DNA of 64,000 nt from Dyadobacter frigoris (GTDB taxonomy: Bacteria; Bacteroidota; Bacteroidia; Cytophagales; Spirosomataceae): positions 62,583 through 126,582 of the forward strand of contig NZ_SZVO01000018.1 in assembly GCF_005280585.1 (NCBI RefSeq). Direction: 5' to 3'. Below the pieces are notes generated by a model. That model saw only the letters and a list, made by a program, of their open reading frames with translations. It was not told the DNA's origin and made no database searches. Made by a program: the position numbers and the translations under genes. Shown here piece by piece: positions 16,462-24,775 of the stretch (the stretch's first letter is position 1; each line of letters opens with the position of its first letter).

Positions 16462-19400
16462 ATGAAAAAACAACTACGATTGGTGGTACTGTCCATCCTG
16501 TGCTCAATGCAAATCGCCTGGGCACAAACCAAAGGCCCCCTTACAGGTACTGTCAAAGCTTCTGACGGGTTGACCTTGCCAGGCGTGAGCATTCTTGAAA
16601 AAGGAACGACCAACGGTGCGATCACAGATGTTGATGGAAAATATTCTATTGCTGTTTCCGCGACTGCAACCCTGGTATTTTCCTATGTGGGCATGATCGC
16701 ACAGGAGCTTCCGGCTGGCAACAGCTCCAAACTGGATGTCACACTGCAATACGATTCCAAAAACCTGGGAGAGGTGGTCGTGGTCGGTTATACATCTTCC
16801 AAAAAAGAAGATTTAACCGGAGCGATTGCGGTCGTTGATATGGCGCCGCTGAAAAATATCAGTTCAGGAAACCCCATGCAGGCTTTGCAAGGACGTGTTC
16901 CCGGACTATATATTGAAAAAACAGGCTCACCAAACGGTACGAATTCAAGGATTTTGATCCGGGGAGCAAACACGCTGGGAAATACCGATCCGCTTTATAT
17001 TATTGACGGTGTACCAACAAAAAGACCCGAAGTTTTCCAGGGATTAAACCCAAATTCGATCGAATCAATCCAGGTTTTGAAAGATGCTTCTTCGTCTTCG
17101 ATTTATGGCTCAAGGGCTTCCAACGGGGTTATTATTGTGACAACAAAAAATGGCGCAAATTCCAATGGCAAGATCAATATTGATTTTAACAGCAGTATTT
17201 CCGCACAGTCTGAAAAATACGCGCGGTTTAAAATGCTCAACGCGGTAGACAGGGGCAGGGCCTTGTGGAAAGCATCGGTTAATGACGGCGCGAATCCCGA
17301 AGACGGTTATGGCGCTCTTTACGCATTTGACTGGAACAAGGATTTTAAAAATCCGGTTTTGAACAGCGTTAAGGTTCAGCCTTTCGTGGGTGGGAACCAG
17401 AACATGCCTGCCGGTGATACGGATTGGCAAAAAGAAATGTACAAAACCGGAATTGTTACCAACAACGAGCTGACGATTTCAGGTGGAAACAAGACATCTT
17501 CGCTGCAAGTTAATCTTGGGTACTTCAAAAATACAGGTATGCTGCGTTTTACAGATTATGAGAAAATCAGTGGCCGTATCAATGCTTTAACCAGCGCTTT
17601 TGATGGAAAACTAAAAATCGGCGCTAATGTGCAGCTGGCTACCTCCAATGAAACACTGGCTTCCACAGATATTGGCGGCGCGCTTACACCCGGCCTGGCC
17701 GTGACACTTGCACCCACAATTCCGGTTTATGCAAAAGACGGCTCTTGGGGTGGAGCGATCGGTTCGGGTTATTCCGATAGAAATAACCCGCTTCACATGC
17801 AGGATATTAACAAATGGGATAACACCAACCGCATGACGCTTTTCGGTAATGTTTTTGTTGAAATCCAGCCGGTTAAAAACCTCTTTCTGAAAACAAGTTT
17901 AGGTGCTGATAATGCCAATTACCGTTTTAAAAATATTGAACAGGCTTTTGAAGAAGGCTCTTTCGGTCGTACCAGCAACAGTTTGACACTGGATGAAAAC
18001 CGCTATTTAAGTCTGACCTGGTCCAACACGGCAAGATATAACCTGGATCTTGGAAATCATCACCTGAAATTTCTGATCGGTACCGAGGCGATCAAAAATA
18101 CGCTCGATAACCAGATTGCCCGAAAAGAGGGATTTGGCGTGCAAACACAGGATTACTTTGTACTTAATGCCGGAACGGGTAATACGAACGTGACCGGAAC
18201 AGGATCGGGAAGCCGGCTATTATCACAATTCGCCCGGGTTGACTATGGTTTTTCAGACCGCTATCTGGCTGCAGTGACGGTTCGACGCGATGGTTCCTCA
18301 CGCTTTGGTAGTGAAAACGCGTACGGTATTTTTCCGGCAGCTTCGGTTGGATGGAGAATTGACAAGGAGAATTTCTTTAAAAATGTAAGGAAGATCAGTA
18401 ATCTGAAAGTAAGAGCCGGTGTTGGCCGCGTTGGAAATCAGGAGATCGGAGACCTTGCCCGTTTCGGTTTGTATGACACGCGTTACGGCACAAGACAATC
18501 GCAGTTTTCAAATGGTCACAACAGCTTTTTTGATCAGTATTACAACATCGGAACGGCTTATGATCTGAATGGCGCCAATACAGGAAACCTTCCATCGGGT
18601 ATTGTTTCCATCCAGGGCGCGAATCCTAATTTGAAATGGGAAAGTACTAATGAGGCAAACCTGGGTGTAGATTTCGGGTTTCTTGACGGAAGTATCCAGG
18701 GTTCTTTCGATTATTTCACCCGCAAAACCAGCGATATTCTGATCACACCTCCTATTGCATCGGCTGTTGGGGAAGGACAGTTGAAAGTGGTTAACGGCGC
18801 TGCAAAATCTAATCAGGGATTTGAGTTTTCGCTGGGATATTATGCCAAACCAAAAGGGGATTTCACCTACAATATCATGACCGGTATTAGCCGCTTCCGC
18901 GACAAAATCACCGAACTGCCCGAAGAAGTTAGAGCTGCCTATGCAGGAAATGTAACCAACACGATCCTTGGGCATTCGCAGTTTGATCTTTTCGGCTATA
19001 AAACGAGTGGCCTTTTCCAAAATCAGCAGGAGGTTGATGCTGCACCAACACAGGTGGGTGCTGGCCCTGGCCGTATCCGCTACGTGGATACCAATGGAGA
19101 TGGAAGAATTGATGATCTGGACCGCGTTTTCTTTGGTACTACCTTGCCTGCATTCGAATACAATCTGAAAGTGGAAGTGTTTTATAAAAACTTTGATCTG
19201 TCTGTTTTTGGTTCAGGTATCGCCGGCAGAAAAGGGTTTGATTCCTATACTTTTTACAACAATTTTATAAGAGGCCGTGACAACGTGGGGCCGGGTGTAT
19301 TTGATGCGTGGTCAACGACCAATACGGGTTCAAAAATCCCGGCGCTTTCCCTGTCTGATTCCAACAATGAAACACGAACATCGGATTACTTCAACGTTAA

Positions 19401-19620
19401 TACATCCTACTTCAAGCTGAGAAATATCCAGCTGGGATACGCGATCAATTCAGCTTTTGTAGAAAAAATCAAGCTGCAACGCATCCGGGTTTATCTGATG
19501 GCTGAAAACCTGTTCCTTGTCAAATCAAAAAGTTTCCTTGGACCTGATCCTGAACGCACCGATATCAACGCTATTCCGATTCCCCGCACGCTTACTGTTG
19601 GGCTAAATGTTTCATTCTAA
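16462..19620 (+). CDS. SusC-like TonB-dependent outer-membrane transporter (fructan locus)
   Basis: The 1052-residue protein begins with a signal peptide ending at ALA-like IAWAQ. It has a carboxypeptidase-regulatory-like domain (about 26-107), a plug (about 110-225, with ILIRGANTLGNTDPLYIIDG and GSRASNGVIIVTTKNG), and a 22-strand barrel ending in an aromatic residue (VGLNVSF). It would import oligosaccharides with the SusD lipoprotein that follows; the reading frames nearly abut. No STN domain is present, so anti-sigma signalling through this receptor is unlikely. This fits control by the hybrid regulator instead. Confidence 0.95.
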   Translation: MKKQLRLVVLSILCSMQIAWAQTKGPLTGTVKASDGLTLPGVSILEKGTTNGAITDVDGKYSIAVSATATLVFSYVGMIAQELPAGNSSKLDVTLQYDSKNLGEVVVVGYTSSKKEDLTGAIAVVDMAPLKNISSGNPMQALQGRVPGLYIEKTGSPNGTNSRILIRGANTLGNTDPLYIIDGVPTKRPEVFQGLNPNSIESIQVLKDASSSSIYGSRASNGVIIVTTKNGANSNGKINIDFNSSISAQSEKYARFKMLNAVDRGRALWKASVNDGANPEDGYGALYAFDWNKDFKNPVLNSVKVQPFVGGNQNMPAGDTDWQKEMYKTGIVTNNELTISGGNKTSSLQVNLGYFKNTGMLRFTDYEKISGRINALTSAFDGKLKIGANVQLATSNETLASTDIGGALTPGLAVTLAPTIPVYAKDGSWGGAIGSGYSDRNNPLHMQDINKWDNTNRMTLFGNVFVEIQPVKNLFLKTSLGADNANYRFKNIEQAFEEGSFGRTSNSLTLDENRYLSLTWSNTARYNLDLGNHHLKFLIGTEAIKNTLDNQIARKEGFGVQTQDYFVLNAGTGNTNVTGTGSGSRLLSQFARVDYGFSDRYLAAVTVRRDGSSRFGSENAYGIFPAASVGWRIDKENFFKNVRKISNLKVRAGVGRVGNQEIGDLARFGLYDTRYGTRQSQFSNGHNSFFDQYYNIGTAYDLNGANTGNLPSGIVSIQGANPNLKWESTNEANLGVDFGFLDGSIQGSFDYFTRKTSDILITPPIASAVGEGQLKVVNGAAKSNQGFEFSLGYYAKPKGDFTYNIMTGISRFRDKITELPEEVRAAYAGNVTNTILGHSQFDLFGYKTSGLFQNQQEVDAAPTQVGAGPGRIRYVDTNGDGRIDDLDRVFFGTTLPAFEYNLKVEVFYKNFDLSVFGSGIAGRKGFDSYTFYNNFIRGRDNVGPGVFDAWSTTNTGSKIPALSLSDSNNETRTSDYFNVNTSYFKLRNIQLGYAINSAFVEKIKLQRIRVYLMAENLFLVKSKSFLGPDPERTDINAIPIPRTLTVGLNVSF

Positions 19621-19633
19621 CCTCTTTCGAACA

Positions 19634-21343
19634 ATGAAAAATAAACTTATATATTCCTTAGTACTGGCAGCCAGTTTGATGATCACCTCATCCTGCAAGG
19701 ATTATCTTGACTATGAGCCGCAGGGACTGCTTTCCTCTGACAATGTTAAGTCTGCATCCGCCGCTGAATCGCTGGTGACGGCCGCTTATGCAGGCATTGG
19801 AAATGATGAAATGATCGGCCCGATGACCAGCATGTGGGTATATGGCAGTGTCCGTTCGGATGATGCTTACAAAGGTGGTGGTGGTGTTTCAGATGTTGCA
19901 GAGGTGGACTTTTACGAGCATTATAATCTGACAAGGCCGGATATGACCTTTATGCATCCATATACCTGGGAAAATTTTTACAAAGCCATTTCCAGAGCCA
20001 ATGCGGCACTGACCAGTTTAAATGCTGTGACCGAAGCTGAATTTCCTTTAAAAAATACACGTGAGGCTGAAATGCGTTTTTTGCGCGGACATTCACATTT
20101 TATGCTGAAAATGTTGTTCAAAAATATCCCTTACATCACCGAAACAATGGGCACTGAGGATATTTTGAAAGAGTCGAACGTCAGATATAAAAACGACGAA
20201 TTATGGAATAAAATCGGAGAAGATTTTCAGTTTGCCGTTGATAATCTGCCTCAGAAACAAAGTCAGGTCGGCAGAGCTAATAAACTATCGGCAGCTTCAT
20301 ATCTTGCAAAACTAAGACTATACCAGGCTTACGAGCAGGATTATACCCACAAAGTAACAGGCATCAATAAAACCAGATTGCAGGAAGTTGTTACGCTCAC
20401 ACAGCAGGTAATTGCCTCGGGGCAGTACAGTTTGCAGCCGGATTTTGCAGAAAACTTTATTGCTGAAACTGAAAACGGCCCGGAATCGATTTTTGCTATC
20501 CAGTATTCGATCAATGATGGCACAGCGGCTGGCAGATTGAGTTACGTGACCGGGCTGAATTATCCGCATGGAGCGCCTCAATACGGATGCTGCGGTTTTC
20601 ACCAGCCCAGTCAGAATCTGGCAAATGCTTATAAAACCGATGCTAATGGCTTGCCCTTATTTGATACATTCAATGATAAAAATGTAGATTTCAATACGGA
20701 AACAGTCGATCCGCGTGTGGATCACACCATTGGTATCGATGGCCATCCATACAAATATGATGCGACTAAACCATTCAGCAACAGCTGGATCCGTGATCCA
20801 GGCGTTTATGGTTTTTTCCACACGATGAAAGAGCAGCAGCTTGCGACCAGCTCCTCTTATCACAAAGAAGGCCCATTTATTGGCTCATCTAAAAACATTG
20901 ATATCATCCGCTACGACGATGTAATCCTGATGCAGGCCGAAGCTTATATTGAACTGGGGCAGCAGGCACTTGCACTTCCATTGATCAACCAGATCAGAAG
21001 ACGGGCAGCGGCAAGTACCGGACGGTTGAAAAAAACAGACGGAACCTTGCCATCAAAATACAATATCAAAGAATATGCATCGGGCTGGACACAGGATTTT
21101 GCAAGAAAAGCATTGCAATGGGAAAGAAGACTGGAATTTGCCACAGAAAGCCCACGGTTCTTTGATCTAGTCCGCTGGGGAATTGCCGAAAAAACGCTGA
21201 ATGCTTACATCGATAAGGAAAAAACCAGAAGACAGTTTTTGTCCACAGCGAAATTCACTGCCGGCAGAGACGAATATCTTCCGATTCCACAACGTGAGAT
21301 CAGTTTTACAAAGGGTCTTTACAAACAGAATCCGGGATTTTAA
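19634..21343 (+). CDS. SusD-like glycan-binding lipoprotein (fructan locus)
   Basis: The 569-residue surface lipoprotein is read from the ATG at 19634, because it yields a clean lipoprotein signal with Cys21 in MITSSCKDYLDYEPQG; an upstream in-frame start would overlap SusC. SusD-family features are tetratricopeptide-like helices (for example FYKAISRANAALTSL), RYDDVILMQAEAYIELG, and the C-terminal EYLPIPQREISFTKGLYKQN. It would cap the SusC barrel and bind the glycan. Substrate is inferred from the GH32 gene and fructokinase. Confidence 0.95.
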   Translation: MKNKLIYSLVLAASLMITSSCKDYLDYEPQGLLSSDNVKSASAAESLVTAAYAGIGNDEMIGPMTSMWVYGSVRSDDAYKGGGGVSDVAEVDFYEHYNLTRPDMTFMHPYTWENFYKAISRANAALTSLNAVTEAEFPLKNTREAEMRFLRGHSHFMLKMLFKNIPYITETMGTEDILKESNVRYKNDELWNKIGEDFQFAVDNLPQKQSQVGRANKLSAASYLAKLRLYQAYEQDYTHKVTGINKTRLQEVVTLTQQVIASGQYSLQPDFAENFIAETENGPESIFAIQYSINDGTAAGRLSYVTGLNYPHGAPQYGCCGFHQPSQNLANAYKTDANGLPLFDTFNDKNVDFNTETVDPRVDHTIGIDGHPYKYDATKPFSNSWIRDPGVYGFFHTMKEQQLATSSSYHKEGPFIGSSKNIDIIRYDDVILMQAEAYIELGQQALALPLINQIRRRAAASTGRLKKTDGTLPSKYNIKEYASGWTQDFARKALQWERRLEFATESPRFFDLVRWGIAEKTLNAYIDKEKTRRQFLSTAKFTAGRDEYLPIPQREISFTKGLYKQNPGF

Positions 21344-21349
21344 AAAACG

Positions 21350-21376
21350 GGACTGCACCTGAACCAGGCGCAGTCC
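21350..21376 (+). promoter_or_regulatory. Hairpin between SusD and GH32 genes
   Basis: Arms 21350-21361 and 21365-21376 pair at 11 of 12 positions with a 3-nt loop. No T-run follows, so it is not a standard terminator. It may stabilise the upstream mRNA or reduce read-through into the GH32 gene. Confidence 0.45.
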
Positions 21377-21413
21377 TGTCATAATCTGACCTACAAATCT
21401 TAAATCCTAACTC

Positions 21414-22937
21414 ATGATTAAATCCATAGGGATTGCCGCCATAGCACTGGTAACATCGTGCGCACTTTACGCTCAAACTTCTCCGAAAGAACAGTATCGA
21501 CCGGCTTATCATTTCACCGCTCCGCAGAACTGGATAAACGATCCCAACGGACTGGTTTATCTGGAGGGGGAATATCATATTTTCTACCAGCATAATCCTT
21601 TTGGAAATGTTTGGGGACATATGAGCTGGGGACATGCGGTGAGCAAAGATCTGCTGCACTGGCAGCACCTGCCTGTTGCGTTAGAAGAATACAAAAATGC
21701 TGACGATTCCACTCAGACCATGATATTTTCGGGTGGTGCCGTTGTGGACAGCGCCAATACTTCCGGCTTTTTTGAAAAAGGGAAAAAGGATGGTATGGTT
21801 GCTATTTACACTGCTCACAAACATGCCAATCTGAAAGGCTTGGCCCAGTATCAAAATCTTGCGTACAGCTCAGATAAGGGCCGCAGCTGGAAACATTATG
21901 ACAAAAACCCGGTGCTCGACATTGGTCTTACTGATTTCCGGGATCCATTTGTATTTTGGTATGCACCCGGTAAAAAGTGGATTATGTCCGTCGTTAAAGC
22001 ACTCGAATATACTGTCCAATTTTATGAATCGCCCAATCTGAAAGACTGGAAACTTTTGAGCGAATTCGGCAGGCAGGGTGATGTTTCTAAAATCTGGGAA
22101 TGCAGTTCGTTGTTGCAGGTTCCGGTTCAAGGTCAGAATCAGAAAAAATGGATGCTGATGCTTTCCAGCGGTCATCGTCAGAAGGATTATCTGGCCATGC
22201 AATATTTCGTGGGCGACTTTGACGGAAAAAACTTTATACCTCAAAAACAGGATGAAGTGTTGTATATCGATGAAGGAAAAGATTTTTATGCCGGAATTCC
22301 TTTTGGTAATCTTCAATCTAAAAAGCCGGTGATGATCGGCTGGATTAATGATTGGGAGTATGCTAATAAAATACCGACCGAGAAATTCAAAGGCGCCATG
22401 TCGGTGCCGCGCGAGCTATCACTAAAAAAAACAGACGCGGGCTACCGGCTTATACAAGCACCCATTGAGCTGTCTTTTATAGACGAAAAGGGTATTGACC
22501 TGACGAATATTAAAGTGAAAGAAAATCTACCACTGAAATATAAAGGTGAATCCTACGAATTAAAGGCAGAAATAGAGATTGGAGCCGCAAAAACGTTTGG
22601 TATAAAATTATTGAAAAGCGAGGGTGAAGAAAGTGTCCTCATATATGACGCTGCCCAAAAGAGACTGAGTTTTGACAGAACAAAGTCTGGTAATATAAGT
22701 TTCAGTGACCGCTTCCCAAGTGTGGAATCTGTTGTCGTAAAACCGCAAAATGGCAAAATTACATTGCAATTGCTTGTGGATAAATCGATTGTCGAAATCT
22801 TTGCAAACGGTGGCGAGCAGGTGATGACTGATGTTGTTTTTCCAACCAAACACGAGGGAGGAATTGAGCTGTTTTCCGAGGGTGGTTCAGTTGTTTTCAA
22901 AAAACTTATTATTCGGACGGTTGTCAAGAAAAAATAA
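21414..22937 (+). CDS. GH32 fructan hydrolase (levanase/inulinase-like beta-fructosidase)
   Basis: The 507-residue enzyme carries all three GH32 catalytic motifs. The nucleophile Asp43 is in WINDPNGL, the transition-state stabiliser Asp177 in FRDPF, and the acid/base Glu229 in WECSS. A five-bladed propeller (about 30-345) is followed by the C-terminal beta-sandwich (about 365-500). The N-terminus ends in CALYAQ, consistent with a type I signal peptide and periplasmic location, though the cysteine leaves a lipoprotein possible. It is the only glycosidase of the locus and would release fructose. Exo versus endo action and inulin versus levan preference cannot be read from sequence. Confidence 0.93.
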   Translation: MIKSIGIAAIALVTSCALYAQTSPKEQYRPAYHFTAPQNWINDPNGLVYLEGEYHIFYQHNPFGNVWGHMSWGHAVSKDLLHWQHLPVALEEYKNADDSTQTMIFSGGAVVDSANTSGFFEKGKKDGMVAIYTAHKHANLKGLAQYQNLAYSSDKGRSWKHYDKNPVLDIGLTDFRDPFVFWYAPGKKWIMSVVKALEYTVQFYESPNLKDWKLLSEFGRQGDVSKIWECSSLLQVPVQGQNQKKWMLMLSSGHRQKDYLAMQYFVGDFDGKNFIPQKQDEVLYIDEGKDFYAGIPFGNLQSKKPVMIGWINDWEYANKIPTEKFKGAMSVPRELSLKKTDAGYRLIQAPIELSFIDEKGIDLTNIKVKENLPLKYKGESYELKAEIEIGAAKTFGIKLLKSEGEESVLIYDAAQKRLSFDRTKSGNISFSDRFPSVESVVVKPQNGKITLQLLVDKSIVEIFANGGEQVMTDVVFPTKHEGGIELFSEGGSVVFKKLIIRTVVKKK

Positions 22938-23338
22938 TGAATATCACATAGTGCCATTAGGTCCTTAAAAGTACTGTTTTCAACAAACACTAAGCTAGAA
23001 GCAAAGGAAAAGAAAGATCCCTATGGGTAGTGCAGCTGCTGCTCCGGAACGAGATGGGAGAAGTGGACTGTGTTTATACTTTCCGAAGAACTTTTTACAA
23101 AACGGCAGCTGCCCCCTTGTTCTGTGTTTGATTGGTTAATATAGAATGGTAGTTATGGAAAATTTCAGACCCGGTTTCAGGTTTTGTTATACATTACCGA
23201 ATGCAAATGGACTAAATAAAATTTGCACTATTTCATAATGTGTATAATGATTTATAAGTATTTCTAAAAAAAACACCACTGGTTACAACCAATTTGAAGC
23301 TAATAACATCATCAGTAAGAATCAATCCTAAATCTGGT
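22938..23338. other. Intergenic region after the fructan locus
   Basis: About 400 nt without a convincing gene. GCAGCTGC-containing segments near 23025 and 23105 are partly complementary but form no clear terminator. No promoter motif stands out. Confidence 0.4.
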
Positions 23339-24034
23339 ATGAAAAAAGACTTTATTTTTGTAATATGTATTCTTCTGTCACTACTGGCAGTTGGGTGTAG
23401 CACAGACAATCCTGGTCCAGAAATTACTGGTCCAGAGCCTATTCCTTTCATCAAGTTCTTAGGACGAGATAGTATTTCAGAAGGAAACTACCGTGGTATT
23501 TCAATCAATAGTTCATCTGACGATGCTTTCACAATACTGGAAGATTATCGTGCGAAGAATATGATTACCTATCTGGGAGGTGTTAACAATTTTTTTTCTG
23601 ATATTACAGATATAGAAAACCGGATACATCTTTTCGAATGGCTTGTTCTTGATGAAAAATTTGACACTGACTCAGGCGTACAACTTCAACTTGAATCCGG
23701 AAAGGTGAAAAGCATAACACTGAATAACCGTAAGGAACTCAGCCAATGGCCGGAAACAGTAAATAGCAAGGAAGCAGTTCAAATTGGAGATCAATCCGAT
23801 GTACTTTATAACAAACTTTTGGTATTGAGCAAACAGACAGAATTTTCAAAAAAATTCGAGCGTATTGTACTCTTAGACCGGTATACATACGCTTTATATG
23901 ATCCTGAAAAAGCTAGTCTGCCATGGACATTTATATATCGCACAGAATCGCAAGCTGCCACAGAGGAAGTTCGTATATATTTCAAAGATAAAAAAGTAGA
24001 TTATATCATCGTAGATCACTTTGAACAAAAGTAA
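23339..24034 (+). CDS. Hypothetical lipoprotein
   Basis: A 231-residue protein of unrecognised family is read from the ATG at 23339, which gives a lipoprotein signal with Cys20 in LLSLLAVGCSTD. The lipobox supports this start over the upstream in-frame one. The mature part is mixed alpha/beta with many charged residues and no repeat; KKVDYIIVDHFEQK forms the C-terminus. It stands alone, 400 nt after the fructan locus, and is followed by a terminator at 24096-24133. No function is offered. Confidence 0.75.
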   Translation: MKKDFIFVICILLSLLAVGCSTDNPGPEITGPEPIPFIKFLGRDSISEGNYRGISINSSSDDAFTILEDYRAKNMITYLGGVNNFFSDITDIENRIHLFEWLVLDEKFDTDSGVQLQLESGKVKSITLNNRKELSQWPETVNSKEAVQIGDQSDVLYNKLLVLSKQTEFSKKFERIVLLDRYTYALYDPEKASLPWTFIYRTESQAATEEVRIYFKDKKVDYIIVDHFEQK

Positions 24035-24095
24035 AGTGAAAAAGGTACTTTTCTTATCCCCAGACTCAGTTCTCTATTTTTCGTAATAGCTACGT

Positions 24096-24133
24096 ATGCC
24101 GGAGCCTTGCCTTGGCAACACTCCGGCATTTTA
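24096..24133 (+). terminator. Terminator after the hypothetical lipoprotein
   Basis: A perfect 9-bp stem (ATGCCGGAG / CTCCGGCAT) encloses an inner TTGCC/GGCAA stem and ends in TTTT. It lies 60 nt after the lipoprotein stop. Confidence 0.75.
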
Positions 24134-24373
24134 AATTTCATCATACTGGCTAAAAAGCAAACATAAAGATTAACAGCAATAACAAAGATTAATGTCTTAA
24201 AATTTAAAACCTGTTTTTTTTTGCTGCTCTTGTTTCGGAAATACTTCCTTTTTTTTCTTTGGTTAAATTGTCTGCATTTACAATGTCAAGCTAATATTAC
24301 CCGTACAAAGTCCGATCTGAAGGTGATATTAGTTTCGATAAACAAAATATTATGTGAAGTAAATAAATGTCAA
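24134..24373. other. AT-rich intergenic region
   Basis: The region is AT-rich with T-runs and has no recognisable gene between the convergent lipoprotein and minus-strand membrane protein genes. Confidence 0.4.
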
Positions 24374-24676
24374 CTAGCTGATTTTTAATGTCTTTATATG
24401 GTTTCTTCGCATTATATAAAAGTAATGATAATTGAAAATGGTTGGTCCAGCTGTAAAAAGGAAACGGTGCTTTTGTCTGACAACCGGCGCTTTCAGTATC
24501 TGGGTTGCCAAAGAGTCTGTTGGATCCATATACCTTATCAGATCTTCGACTTGATCATTTGTAAGACCGGTCAACTTGTTATGCTCCTTAGGAATAATCC
24601 ATATTGAAAAATAGATCAGAAAGCCTATAATCAATGCCGTTATCAAATAAAGACCTGTAAAGCATTGGTATCGCAT
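24374..24676 (-). CDS. Small hypothetical membrane protein
   Basis: The 100-residue product has one hydrophobic segment near its N-terminus (YLITALIIGFLIYFSIWIIP, about residues 10-29) followed by a polar tail. It lies 99 nt downstream of the multicopper oxidase on the same strand. The same frame upstream contains a tiny reading MKNHQGHHP with an immediate stop, so this may be the remainder of a longer His-rich metal protein. No family was recognised and coding status is only moderately supported. Confidence 0.45.
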   Translation of the reverse strand: MRYQCFTGLYLITALIIGFLIYFSIWIIPKEHNKLTGLTNDQVEDLIRYMDPTDSLATQILKAPVVRQKHRFLFTAGPTIFNYHYFYIMRRNHIKTLKIS

Positions 24677-24775
24677 CCTAAAAAGCCATTTTTATTTTTA
24701 AATTTATGGATGATGACCTTGGTGATTTTTCATTTTTAACTGGTTTATGTGGAAAAGGGGTATGCCCTTTATTGA

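Noticed and set aside
18508..19020. 170-codon minus-strand open frame
   Set aside because: It lies wholly inside the SusC gene, with no start signal or family motif.
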